Below, one piece after another: positions 34,073 through 46,425 of a stretch of DNA of 64,000 nt. The notes under the pieces are model-generated. The model was not told where the DNA came from and did not search any database. It saw nothing but the letters and a program-made list of their open reading frames with translations. How positions within the stretch are numbered: the first letter of the stretch is position 1; each line of letters opens with the position of its first letter. The DNA is from Rhytidiadelphus loreus (Eukaryota; Streptophyta; Bryopsida; Hypnales; Hylocomiaceae). The DNA is taken from assembly GCA_947034895.1 (NCBI GenBank), contig OX344761.1:90967447-91031446 (forward strand). Direction: 5' to 3'. The position numbers were made by a program, and so were the translations under genes.

Positions 34073-36880
34073 AGGCCCGCCCGTCCCTAGAAATGCAATC
34101 TTGTCTGTTGGCGAGCAGAGGGAGAAAGAGGACCATTGCACACGACACCGGAGCTCCAACCATTTTTTCTTGCAGGGCCATTATGTTATCATCCCCTTTA
34201 GACCTCTCTGGCATTTGAGTTAGCGTTTTTTTTCTTGTTGTCGCAATCTCATTATGACAATTGCAGGAGCGTCGCGGATCATAAAATTGTTGGAGCTAGA
34301 GAGAAAATAGCGTGAAACAGATTTGATAGGATTCGGTTGGACGTACAAAGCAAGGTAGCAACGGTTTTGATTCAGGACCTTAGAGTTGGATAGAGCGTGA
34401 GGATGAGTCTTTCATTTGGCACTCGAGAATTTAGTTGTTTTCTTATTTTGTCGAAGGAAATTGAGCGTTGTCTGCAATTATGGCGCGTTCAGCGGACATT
34501 GTACAGTTCGCAGATTTCACTGTCGAAAAAATGGATAGCGAGCGAGGGAAATTTGAGGTTGAAGTGACATGCGTCTCAAGTTCTGGTCTCGCTTCGGCAA
34601 AGAAAGAGTCTTTGTGCAAGGTCCTTGGACTTTGACTCCTTAACCGAAGGTGCTGAAACAGGCAACCCTGAAAAGGCGGAAAGGGCTGGCAATTCAATGA
34701 AATTGCCTGGAGCTTCATTCTGTCGTGATCTCGTGGCGCCTGCTTCGACTGAAGCGGTACTTGATGGCTTCATTGCGGAGTTTTTAGAAGTGGAAAATTT
34801 TGCTGTTGTGTTTATTTTGCTGTTTGTTTATCTTTTTCTAGTGATAACAATCGATTGAACTAGATTCATCCATATGACATAATCAATGGGTTGCAGGGTT
34901 GCAGGGTTGCAGTGCTGACAAGAGTGTTGAAAAGACAGAGTGGTGAGACCTCAGCTGAGGGTTTACTTCACAAAATTGCCAGTTGTTGGCTTTTTAGCTG
35001 TGGGATTCCATATATTGTAGCTGTGAGTACCTTTCCATGTTGGTTGAAGTTGAAGTGTTGAACTGCTTATTTTAGATAATGAATAAGAGGATTAATTGTT
35101 TGATTTCCTTTCATCAGCTTTTGTATTTGAAACATGTACCTGTGTAAATCTAGGGTATAGTTGTTTTGGTTCTAGTACTTCACGTAGCATGACTTTTGTT
35201 GGCCTACTAATAAAGGCTAGGGATATTGCAGGGATTGTTGTGTTTAGGACACATAAAGCATAACTGTTTGAAAAAGCAGAATTGACAACACCAAGCCCAG
35301 AAGGACCTTGAGGTAAAGCCCACCATTCTCCTGCTACTGTAAATAACTCATTGTTTGCAATTTCATGCATTGTTGTTTGAGATTGTTCATTCTATATGTG
35401 TTGCAAGTGGCATGGGTTTTCTATGCAACATGAATGAGACCTAATATTGCATGTACTGTGAATCAAAATTCTGTGAGATGTTGGTTGTAATATTTAAGAA
35501 CCACGGAAGGCACCTAAGAGAAATTTGACTGTTGTCTTCTATGGAAATGATGAATACTCCCTGCAACCCTATTTTCTTTTGAGGTCTTGGAGGGTTAAGT
35601 GAAGTTTTTGCTTCTACGGAGCAACAATGACCAGTTTCTTTAGTAATTAGCCTTATTTGGATGTAATGGGTTCTCTTTAGCTAACAATTGTCCACTTTAT
35701 ACAGTATTCGTGCCTTTGTCCTTATATGTGAATTATTGATTTTTTTTTTCTTTCAAGAATTGCACAGACGGAGAGCAGACTTGGAGGGTTAGCTTGCAAA
35801 GCATTGATTTTTTAAAGCAGATTAAGATAATGGTTAAGATAATGTTGAGTGTCATCTCATTATAGTTAGTTTGCATACATGTTCTTGATCATTTGATTTG
35901 TGTTTTAAGGAATATATATTTTATTATTTCCAAGTGCCACAATAGTTTGGAAAATTTCATATTTGATGAAGTTGAGGTTGGTATGGTTGTTGCAAATATG
36001 AATACCAAGGCCTACGATGAATGCTTGACTTTTTGGCACCACATTGATCCTAGCCTAGTCAAGTTGAAATACTATTAGTGGTTACATTTAGGAAGATTGG
36101 ATTAGTGGTTACATTTAGAAAGATTGGACTAGTAGTTCCATTTGAGGATGCAACTGTATGCAAATGTTGTTCTTCTAATATAAAAATATAATTTTCATGT
36201 CTTTTCAAATTTTTTTTATGGTGAATGCATTTTATGTGTGTTATATGTATTGCTTGATGTAATTTATTGAATTTCTGATAATTGAAAAAAATGAATGGCA
36301 TAGGATATTGCTAATAAAATTGAAATCTTTCATTGTTGTAGTATTGCATTTGTATTGTTATATAACTGTTCCTACATTGATTTTGTATCAAAGGTACTTA
36401 CAAATACAATATTTTTACAACAAACTTATGATATTGTTGCAATACAACAGATACATGTGTTTAAAATAACTCAATTGTATAATTAAGATACAACAATGCA
36501 ATAATTTATCATTATAATAATCTTCATTGTTTTGTATAACATATCTTTATTTTATTAATCTTATTATAATAAAACATCTATACAATTTTATATGTTTACA
36601 ATAAATTTATTTATTGATATTAGTATTGTGTGTTAGTAATACTAATGTAATGTAACTAAATAAGTGTTGTATTGTAAAAATACTAGGCTTAATATAAAAA
36701 AGCATGTACAACATATGTATAAGTATAATATTGTTGAAACGCAGTATTGCAAGAAGGCAAATTAGGTACTCTACTGTTAAGCCATTCCATCAGTATTGAT
36801 GCAGTACTGCAAAAGTATTGAAAAAGTGGATCTCATTTTCGTGATGATTACCATCACGGGAGGGGTTTTGGCCAGATGGA
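34073..36880 (+). other. GC-richer locus with small overlapping ORFs; then AT-rich repeats
   Basis: 34.1-34.85 kb is compositionally like a gene or 5' region. An ATG frame at 34480-34635 (51 aa, starting MARSADIVQF) overlaps a second frame (about 34600-34858) with a C-terminal hydrophobic run. They could be one gene broken by a frameshift or a spliced leader. I recognise no family. TTGCAGGG occurs in tandem at 34892-34915. From 36.2 kb the sequence becomes AT-rich with GCAGTA/TGCAATAC words. Confidence 0.3.
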
Positions 36881-37575
36881 CAAGAATTAGGGTTTTAAGG
36901 GCTAGGATTTTGGGAATTAGGATTTTGGGAACTAGGATTTTGGGGCTAGGGTTTTGGAAATTAGGGTTTGGGGGGCTAGGGTTTCGGGAGTTAGGTTTCT
37001 GCGAACGAGGGTTTTGGGGGTTAAGACCCCTCTGCACACGAGTTATTTGATGTGAGCTGTGAGGGTTTGTTGAATATGACACCGACGTTCATGGGTTGTC
37101 CAGGGTTTCTGGTGGGCGTGGGTTCGCCCCAACAAATGAGTGTATGGCTATGGCGCCGACGTTCTTGGATTGTCCAGGATTTAGGGTATGCATGGGTTTG
37201 CTCCAACAAAGTGAGTATGACACCGGCGTTCCTGAATTGTGAGCATTTGTTGGTATGCGTGGGTTCGCCTAGTAAAGTGAGTGTATGGCTATGGCACCGG
37301 TGTTCCTGAGTTGTGAGCATTTGCTGGTATGCGTGGGTTTGCCTAGCAAAGTGAATGTATGGCTATGGCGCCAGCATTCTTGAGTTGTGAACATTTGCTG
37401 ATATGTGTGGGTTTGCCCAGCAAAGTGATTGTATGGCTATGGCGTTGGCGTTCTTGGGTTGTCTAGGGTTTGTGGTATGCGTGGGTTTGCCCCAGTAAAG
37501 CGAGTATGGCACTAGTGTTCCTGCTTGAGTGGTATGCATGGGTTTGCTCCAGTAGTGTGTTTGAGTTTTCATGGG
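36881..37575 (+). repeat. Degenerate telomere-like array and 60-77 bp minisatellite
   Basis: 36881-37022 is a G-rich array of about 14-bp units of the form TTAGG.TTTTGGG, a degenerate cousin of TTTAGGG. From about 37080 to 37565 a longer unit repeats about seven times, marked by GGTATGCGTGGGTTTGCC..AGCAAAGTGAGTGTATGGCTATGGC and variants, with unit lengths of about 60-77 bp. Open frames across both are products of the repeats. Confidence 0.85.
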
Positions 37576-37791
37576 TTCTTCTTTGTTTTTGTGTTTTTAC
37601 TTGTGTATTTAAGGCGCATGTGTTTTCTTCTTTGTTTTGTTGTTGTGTGCAGGTTGCCGTAGTTGTTGTAGGGTATACATGTGTTTGCTCTGACTTGAAT
37701 TGTGGTGGTCGGGTTGGGTGTAGAATGTCGCTGTTAATTTCGCTGGCAATCACTAGAAGGATCCCATGTTTACTTTTGTATTCTTATGTCG

Positions 37792-37945
37792 AAGTTGACG
37801 GACTTTGTTAGACATCCCATGTAACAACCCTTGTTCTTATGTCAACAATGACGTCCACTATAATATGAAGATGTTATAGTAGACATCATTTTTGACATAA
37901 AAACAATGATTGTTATATTGGATGTCTAACAAAGTCCGTCAACTT
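37792..37945. mobile_element. Foldback (MITE-like) element with perfect outer arms
   Basis: AAGTTGACGGACTTTGTTAG (start of the 37792-37817 arm) is exactly inverted at 37920-37945. The interior continues to pair (TTATGTCAACAATGACGTCC against its partner near 37870-37905), so almost the whole 154 bp folds on itself. Confidence 0.8.
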
Positions 37946-38148
37946 TGACGCGGGTTCTTTCTAATGAATTTGAGGGCAATTTGGATGAACTCTTGTTGAT
38001 CCATTTTGATGAACTCGTTTAAAGAGTTCATCCAAATGGGAACTCTTTTAAACGGCATTTGTAATTTGTTTATTACTAGGTCCTTGTTTATTATTAGGTC
38101 CTTGGATGCTCTGTTTTGATTGGGAGTACTTGTTCCAAATGAATATTT

Positions 38149-38708
38149 ATGTTGTCATTGCTTTTGATTGAAGAGATGTTGCCGAAAGAAGGCTCACCGC
38201 ATAGTAACGAGAGAAAAAAAGAAAGCAGCAAGGGTAGAAACAACAAGGGCAATGTGGATTGGGGAGGTGTTGGTTTCACCGCAGTGGGTGTAGAATTGTC
38301 CTTGTTTGGTGTTGGGTTGTCCTGTCTCGGTGTTTCTGTTTATATGGGATTCAGGGAATTAGGTCAAGACATCTGTAAATTCTTGGACAAGTTTTCCAAA
38401 ATTGGAAGCAAGAAACTGCAAGAATTAGTAGAGGAAGCATCAAGGCGAAAGGTAACCGCTTGAACTTTTCTTGTTAATCTTTATTGTTTATTTCTTTTTG
38501 TATAAACTATGGTGATAACTAACTTGTTCAATATTTTTTATTATAGGAGGATTTGTAGATGTCGAGCGGTGGCAATAGGCGAGATTTGCTTTGGATGGAG
38601 TTTTGTAGAGTAGGAATGGGGCTCTCGGTTCTTGGTGCAGGATTTTTCTTTGGAGCCAAAGAACTAGCTGAAAGCTTGCGACTACTAGGTTTGTCTATCC
38701 AGACGTGA
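38149..38708 (+). CDS. Unrecognised small membrane protein, two exons
   Basis: Exon 1 (38149-38451) ends CGAAAG|GTAACC. An acceptor at TTTGTAG|ATG gives exon 2 at 38559-38708 in phase 0, for 150 aa in total. The N terminus is Lys/Ser-rich and charged. Then comes a glycine-rich hydrophobic segment (GVELSLFGVGLSCLGVSVY) followed by MGFRELGQDICKFL and a basic helix. Exon 2 repeats the theme: VGMGLSVLGAGFFFGAKELA. So there are two similar units of a GxxxG-type helix followed by F(R/A)EL. An earlier acceptor (TTATAG|GAG, 38547) would instead end the protein at once (EDL stop, 104 aa). I do not recognise the family; it could be a genuine small gene or part of an element. Confidence 0.4.
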
Positions 38709-38763
38709 TGTGGGCTTTTCACGTCCGGATGTCATGACGCATCGGTATTGCAGTCAGCCCAAA

Positions 38764-38990
38764 AATAAATAAATAAATAAATTTTTTGACGGCCAATTCA
38801 TCACCTTGGAGCAAACTAGTTTTTTTGTGGACGGCCTATCCCTCGACTTGGATAGCCAGTCCATCCACTGTCAGGTTGACAACCTAATCATCTAATTGAC
38901 GGCTCGACCGTCCAAGTCAACGGACCACCCGTCCAGGTCAACGGACGGACCGTCTAGGAGGAAATATATATATATATATATATATATTTA
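38764..38990. repeat. AAAT and AT microsatellites with GACGG-rich spacer
   Basis: (AAAT)n at about 38764-38782 and (AT)11 at about 38966-38988 flank a stretch rich in GACGGxC/GxCCGTC words (for example GGACGGACCGTC at 38942-38953). 'CCGGATGTCATGACG' and 'CCGGACATCCAAACGTGACG' near the two ends resemble each other. This is probably a small element. Confidence 0.5.
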
Positions 38991-39640
38991 AATAATCCCG
39001 ACGGACGCCAGGATGAATCCGGACATCCAAACGTGACGTGACGGGGACAACCCTGGTGACTACTATGCAGTAGATTCGGGGACATTGCGTCTGCCAATCT
39101 ACTGGAGCTGTCGACGAGCATGAACTATCAAGTGGTATCGGTACGATTGCCATTCAACCGGAGGTTGAAAATTGATCTGCATTAGACCGAGGAGATTGAC
39201 ACAGTTGACCATCTTGAAGGTATGTTTGCTTTGACTTTGTTGAATTCAACTATTAGAACTGTTGAACTGATTGTTTGAGCAAATCATCGGTCACCAGTCT
39301 TACCTGTGGGCATGAATTTTAATGGCCGACTTGGATGTAGTAGGTTTGCACAGGATTTCTTCAACAGACAAATGGAGCAGCATCTCGGCCTCTAGTTTTG
39401 TGGATGATAGTTGAATGGTTTTTTTGTCTTTTTCATATTATGTACACTTGGGTATTTAGTTGGAAGTAGTAAGCTCTATTCAAAGACTATTTGTAGTATG
39501 AGGGTTGTGTTTACAAATTTAGCACCTTCCTCTACATTAGACAAGCATCAGAACAACAGTTATATTCGCTTGTAATTACTTTCAATTTCATTAATATCAA
39601 GAGTCTCGAATTATCTTTAAACACTCGCTAGTCTCCAATG

Positions 39641-39868
39641 AAATGCATTTTCTGAAACAATGTTTTCAGTAAATTTACTATGATTTAGATATGTTTTTCA
39701 TCATCATAAAAAGAATCTTGTCATATTTCATTTGAGGTTTGCCTATGGTCACATTGTATGTGCACTGGCCTTTTTATGATGCACAAGCCTTCCCATGATG
39801 CACAAGACTATAAGAGTGACCTCCCCTTCAAGGTAAGATTCCCTTTTATCATGTATTCTAATAATTCT
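39641..39868 (+). repeat. Direct repeat, left copy (flanks 40-46 kb)
   Basis: This is about 220 bp running from 'GAAATGCATTTT.TGAAACAATGTTTTCA' to 'CTTTTATCATGT.TTCTAAT'. It recurs at 46426-46640 in the same orientation, with a short third copy of its end at about 46765-46797. Confidence 0.75.
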
Positions 39869-41023
39869 TAAAATGGAAGATATCTGGAAGATAGCTTGTC
39901 ATGTGTTTCTTTCATGTTTATTGCCCCATATGCGTCAGATTTCAAAGGGGAACCTAGTTGTAGTAGTGAAGAATGTTATCTGCGATTGGTGATAACAAAA
40001 GTTTTATTCTGGCACAATTGTGCAGGATGCGAAATTGGCCATCGGTGTGCCCTATTTCATGGCAGTTGCAAACTATCTTCATCAGCTGTAGGTTCATCTC
40101 TTAATCCAGCTTCTGTATGTGCTATTCTGTCTATATTAGGTCACTCAGCATATACAAATAAGGAGCATGAATTCTCAGGGTCGCAAAAGGCTGCGATAGT
40201 AATCAATCTCTTTAACCTCCATTGTCCAAACTAAATAAGAATAAAAATAAAAATAAGACAATCAAATACATCAATGCAGTATACTAATCTTGAGATTCTT
40301 TTTAAATAACATACACTAACTAATCTGTTTACTCTCTTGCTTAAGTTACTAGGGGTCTCAAACAATCACCATGACGTAGGTTGAATGTATGACAAGTATA
40401 CCGTAGATAATCATGGTATAATACGATTCCAAAATATTTTAGAATCGCAGTGTAGTCACCCCTCCAGTTAATCACATGAAACCCAAACCATCAACAACGA
40501 AATCCAAAATAAAATCTCTAAGCCGCATCTATGGAATGGAATGTGCTGGCTATCAATGGAATGCGGCTTTGAATGGATCTTGCACTACTTGCAACGCCAT
40601 CAATTGTTTGAGGTTCAATGGATGTGTGCTTTCCATGATCACTTGTTCACTTCTTTTAAGTGCTCATTCAAAAGCTCTGGATTGATTTTGCACTTGTTGT
40701 TGTCGCTGCTTGCATTTGCGTTGGGATTTTGTGTCTGCATTTACTCTGGTATTTAACTAACCTTGCTATTCTATGCGTTTGTGAATTAACTTCATCAATA
40801 TCACTGTAATAGGACATTGGAACATCTGCTCCCACCTTGGTTGATGCAATGAACTCTACTTAATGCGCAATCCAGAAGCGATGAAAGTTAGATCAATTTG
40901 CATTTTGAATCACCTCCTACAGACATTTCCTCAAGTAATGCCGATTTTGAAGTCAAGTTTGAAGTATATAGGAAACTTTGTGTGATTTTCATTGACTTCG
41001 TGTGAATTTCCAAATAATCGCAG

Positions 41024-44000
41024 GCTTGAGGACATGCTGCCTAGAACTTTGTATCTCAATCGGGTTGATGATTTCAAAAAACCAATGGAGTTTACAAAAA
41101 TTCCGGATGATATCACAAGCGAAATATTTTCTATTGAAGAAGATTGACTCATGAACAACGTTACTATTGACAAAGACTTGGCCAAGGTTTCGGATGACGA
41201 CCAACTCAGTGTTGAAATTCCGATACAAGTCTAATCTGAAATCGTTACCTATTTGGGTCCTATTGTCAATCTCTCTTTCTCTACCCCTTCTGTATATGAC
41301 TTACTACGATCAAAGCCTTTGAGTTTTGATTTAATTAGGCAATGTGGATGGCTGAGACTCCTGAGAGAGTAGAGAATTGAAGTTGGAGGCGAAAGTCTTG
41401 AACTGCTTAAGCCAACTAAGCAGGTTGCATTCATGAGTATAGATCTTCATCCCTTTAAGAGATTCTACTTAGGCACCTCTTTTATCAATCTCTCAAATAT
41501 TGGCACACTTGAAGGTCTACTATAGAATCTTGAATTTGATGGATAATAGACAGGGATAGTTGAAAATTTATGAACATAGTGGCAACTAAATTTTCATTCT
41601 CATTATGTGTAATCTTCAAAATTTCAGTGTTGTCTGGAGGAATAGCATCAACTCGCATGAAGGAGATTGAAGCTCCTAAAGATTGTTTCAAGCTAGGGCA
41701 AACTATCTTTTGCATTGTCTTTGAGGTACTATGCTTTACTTTAGCCACTTATGCTAAACTGCTGTAGAATATTGAATTTCCTCATTCCAACCATATAGTA
41801 ATATGTTACAACACCCGTCTGGAGTAAAGCTTAACGTACCACTGACTAGACAGAATGGTGACTAACGTATGTAATGTTTTTCATGGATTATAGTGGTATG
41901 AAATTTGACCCTATTTGAATTATTTTAGTCATAAAATGATGGTCATTAATGAAGCATTAAATCTCAGTCCTTGAAGGTTTATCTTTCCTCCCATGACATT
42001 GGTCTGGATTAGTTGAGTCGAGCAGACTGGCATTGAGTGAAGCACTTGCACTCTTGTTCAAGGATAGAGAATGTATGGAAAAGTGAACTCTATTGACGTA
42101 GTAGCATGTGATATGTGCAGGCGTTTGACAGGTATCAGAATCCCGTTTCCTTTGGTGAAAAAGTCAGAGTGTTGTTAGACGGCTTTGAGTTACAAGACCA
42201 AGGATACACAGAATCAATAAGTTCCTTTTATAATCCTTTGCACTACACAAGTGCACGAGTACGTAAATAGGATTTAGAAGCTTGAACTGCGGTTTGAATA
42301 TGTGAACACTACATAGACACTTGTTCAAGTAGTTCAGCTATTTTGATTTTCAATACATCAAATCATGTATAATCTAACCTCAATATTCAATCTAAAAATA
42401 GAAGGTGTTTGGAAACATATACTTGATTATTAAAACTTTCAAAACATATTTCAAACATTCGAAAATGGGCACATGTGCTACCTTCCTTTAAGCTTCCCAA
42501 ATGGTTTACAACTTCTATAGATATACTAGAAGCGACCATTTCGGAAGCAAAGTTATGCATAATGAGCAACGGCTGTTCTACTTACTGATATCTCATTCCT
42601 ATATGCAGATGGACAAAAATGGAAGTATGGACCTTGGGATGCAACTTAGAATAATAGCTAGCTATGGCAAAACAGGTACCTTGTTTTCAGTTACTAGGTG
42701 AGTGTGGATTCACGTTTCACACCTTCTATGATTTGAATCTTTTAACTTTTACGTACGACCACTCTATTTGTGTTGAAAATGAAGCTTTGAATCTTGTGTT
42801 CTGCAACTAAAGTGGAGTTACGGTCAACAGAAAATGAGCTTTTGTTGGCGACAACATTCTATGTCATCAATCAACACCTCCGAGTAAGAAATGTAAGTTC
42901 CTAACTGCCTGAGTATATAAATGAATTTACACATGTTAATGACATATTGATCGATGAGGAATGTAGAAGGTTGAAAGGATAAATTATGTATCTTCTTGGA
43001 CAATTGAAACTGGTGTGGTATGCTTCACTTGGAAAGATGAAGAAGACCAAATTGGCCCTCATCTTTGCTAGCAGTTTTGAGTGTCATACGGGGACGTTCA
43101 TTTGTTCATTTTGTTTATTTTCTCCCAAAACATGTGCAATGCTATTCACTCATCCATGCGGTATAAACTTCATTTGAATTCTATTATTTTCAAAATATTA
43201 TCAATCAAAGAGATCATTATATAACCATGAATCCTTTTTTTAAATAGTGAGATGCTGTAGGAACCATACCAGGCAGTAGTTGGATCGCAATTGACGGGGA
43301 TAGTGATTGAAGTGGTGGATGAGGATGAAAAATGGGATGTAACTATGGATGGCATGGCTCACACCTTCACACTAGACTGGAATCCCAATATTTCTATTTC
43401 GTTGCAACAAGGAAGATGCACTCTGCCATCCATTCCAATGCCAAGTACTCCTCAGTTGTGGAAAGGGTGTGGCACACACTCAAAACCAAGAATTGCAAGC
43501 GTTTCTTACGGTAAGTTGAAAAAAGTTGACTTAGATACAGCACAAGAAAGCCTAGTCTCAATAAAGTTTGGCTCCAATAATTCTTGTGTTGTCCATATCA
43601 TAGTTTGGTCCATAACATGAAAGTAAATGTGGAAATCCAGATTTAGATTTTGGTTTTAAAATATTTTTAAGCATCTTAATTGAGAAGTTGCCTGCATATT
43701 TGTTAGTATTTTTTGGATCATTATGGACTTAGATTGTGAATTCTGCCCTATCAAGGTGTGGATAGAAGAAGTTTCTGAAAGACATGGAGACAACTCAACT
43801 TTGGTGAATTCACCCTACATACCTAAAAGTCCAATTTACATGGCCTGCATGCCAGTGGATCTTGAAGCACCACATCATGCTGAACGCGAGCAATTTGTGC
43901 AACCGGAACCTCTAACAACGTGCATTGTGGACTTGAGAAAAATAAGGATAGTGATTCAAACCACACTGAGTTTTTGAATCTTGTGATTTTTAATAGAAAC

Positions 44001-44715
44001 TAAATCCTGAGGATCTCAGGCTTACTCAAAGAACTTTTTTAGTATTTCATAAATGCTTCAACATGTTTAACATTATAATATTCTCTGTTTCAGTCCCAAT
44101 AAAATTCTCCTGATCGGATGAGTCTTAACATATTCACTTCACGCGGAGATTGAATTTCCCTCTGACCGACCTCACTATGTCCATCCAAGCTTTGGAGACC
44201 AAACTTCAAAGGCTGGAAAAGAAGGCTAAGAAGTGTGAAAATGATCATGAAAGACTAATGGTTGTGAAGAAGGACTATGAAGATTTGATAGAGCGATATG
44301 AAGGTTAGTTGTCTTGAGTTCTGACTAAAAGGTTAATTGCACTCTCACATTATATTTTGCTTGAGCTGCCTTTTACAGCAACAGGAAGGTTTGGTCATGA
44401 TTGGCTTACCAATATTGGATCTTATTTGCAGATGAACTGAGAAAGATAGTGAAGTTGGAGCCTTTGACAAGTGGTGCTATACCAGATCGAGCAACCTTAC
44501 GATTCGACTGCCGACGGGAGATCCAACACTTTGGCATTGATGCCAGTCCGAGTGAAGATGAAAGTTTCAGAGCTCGGTTGCCCGCCTAGAACCCATGTTG
44601 CCTCGATATTGTTACAAGCTCAATGTGAAAGTCATAATGAGATCATGGATGCAGAAGGCATTACTGGGATTGTAGCACTCTTGGAGGCAATTGAAGGAGA
44701 ACAATTGAATAGGTC
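41024..44715 (+). pseudogene. GMI1/SMCHD1/DMS3-like gene remnant (beta-sandwich, coiled coil, hinge start)
   Basis: Several + strand exons with good splice sites: 41024-41145 (MLPRTLYLNRVDDFKKP), 41628-41725, 42121-42258 (AFDRYQNPVSFGEKVRVLLD), 42609-42697 (KNGSMDLGMQLRIIASYGKT), 43273-43510 (QQGRCTLPSIPMPSTPQLW) and 44432-44715 ending TGIVALLEAIEGEQLNR before a GTCAGT donor. A coiled-coil exon (about 44140-44303, SIQALETKLQRLEKKAKKCE) precedes the last. This order matches my memory of plant GMI1/SMCHD1 relatives, with repeated Ig-like units, a coiled coil and then an SMC-type hinge; the family acts in chromatin silencing and DNA repair. Exons 41628, 42121 and 42609 join in phase. Against function: in-frame stops after SIEED (41147) and at 41370, a frame change near 44575, and no N-terminal ATPase or remainder of the hinge. 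The assignment is tentative. Confidence 0.45.
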
Positions 44716-45993
44716 AGTTTTTGACATCCAGAAATAGAACTTGTTTGGAGATTAAAACCTACTAGCATAGCTAGTGATAAGGTGGAAGGCTATGAAATCG
44801 AGTGGGCATTTTGAATTGCCCCTAGAAATGGTGCAAAAATAATGCAAATGGGTTTCCAAATTGAGTTGATTTTCTGACATTAAAAAAACTCATTTAGATT
44901 GCTCGGTTTCAGGACCATGAACAGTCCATAGGGGCTCCATATATGTATGTTTTGTGATTGAAGAGAATGCTATTAAAAAGCACAGACAAAAATTCAGATG
45001 CTATCAATTAAATGCAATAAACTTTAGGAAAGGTCATAAATGAAAATGGTAAGTGTAATAGTGATTGTCTAGCAAGTAAGTAAGATATTGATTTCAATAA
45101 TGAATGCAATCCATTCCAAAGAGTTGCTCCATTTTTGGCACTCTTTGTGTGATTTCTACAACTTCAATGAACATGGCAAGCTTCATGTTAGTCAATTTTG
45201 GGATTCACCCGCTACATTCAAAACTACATTCCAGTTCATGATTTATACAATCTATGCACATATAGCACCCTATGCCCCTTTCCATTCATAAAATCACTGT
45301 AAATTCAATATCACTCTGAATATTATGAAAAAAAAGGATTTGCACTATTTTCAATTTTTCTTCCTATGATAATTAATTTGAAATATTTTGACATGCTGGT
45401 GCCGAACTACATCTGTTTCTCTCCTTAGGTGGGTGGTTTCTGAGGAGAAGCCTTAGTATTAGCATGTAGTTGTATGCAAAATGAAGGTTGGAAATGATTG
45501 ATACTTTCTTGAGCTCAACCTTATTATCCTAGACAGCTTAGTAGGCCTTCTCATTTGTCAAAATTGTGATTCAAAGTAATTAAGTAGCCTGATTATTGAT
45601 GCAATTGTAACGCTTTAAACATTCTAATAGCCTGGAAAAGTTGCGTACCAGAGCACTTGTAGAGTTTTTGACTTTCTGGGGGTAGAGAACATGTTGGATA
45701 TCATGAAGTGTTACGAAGTGCATAGGAATCCCTGATATTGGTAGAGCACTCAACGAAAGCAAGGGACTATCTGGGTTTGCATAGAGCCACAATCTGCGGA
45801 TTTCAGGTTGATATCAAGTGATAACTCTAATAGATGAGTCTAGTACAGCAACTCATTCTTTTCTCTTGCACTCTATGTTGTGTGTAATTAACCCCAAACG
45901 ACCAAACATGCTTGCTTACAAATCTATTGGAGTTAAAACTTGGAAAGCTCCTAGGTGAAGCTTCAAAGAAAATTTAAAAATGTACCAATAAGA
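44716..45993. other. Intergenic after the hinge fragment
   Basis: The expected continuation of the hinge domain is not visible. Frames such as + 45088-45291 carry no recognisable motif. No structure stands out. Confidence 0.4.
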
Positions 45994-46410
45994 GCAACTT
46001 ATAAGAGTGATTTTAAATGCTTTCATCTCTTTTCCCGAAAGCTTTGTAGAGTTCCTAAAACACTGAAGTCTAGTAGTTCAAGATTGTTCATACAGTAAAT
46101 CAATTTCTTGTCTTTGAGCTAGAAACTGAAACTGGTCAGCAACCAAGTACTGCATTGATCGAAGTTAGCAAAGTCTCCATGCTTGTGGTTCAATAGGGAA
46201 GGCAATTTCAATTAAACCGGCAGCTTTTGGGTTGCCAAAAATGAGATGCACAAGCAAGCAATATTTGGATAATAACTAGGAGAAGAATAGATGTAAGTTC
46301 ATCAGCACGATTGTCCAAAAAACTTCCATTTTCACTGAAAATTGCCATTGTAATAGAAAGTCTTTTAGGATTGCAGAGTTCAAGACTTGTGCTTAGAGAC
46401 TTTCTGGTTC
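45994..46410 (+). repeat. Long inverted repeat, left arm
   Basis: From 'GAGCAACTTATAAGAGTG' to 'GTTCAAGACTTGTGCTTAGAGA', this is inverted at 55447-55890. Long identical blocks include AAGGCAATTTCAATTAAACC and GGATTGCAGAGTTCAAGACT. Indels of up to about 20 bp separate the blocks. The pair brackets 9 kb containing the GH3 gene. Confidence 0.8.
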
Positions 46411-46425
46411 CAAGGTAACTCTTTG

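Noticed and set aside
36881..37575. CRISPR-like array
   Set aside because: The units are contiguous degenerate minisatellite repeats without unique spacers, in a plant nuclear genome.
36777..37811. Five frames of 84-113 aa on both strands
   Set aside because: They are encoded by telomere-like and minisatellite units; the peptide repeats follow the DNA repeat period.
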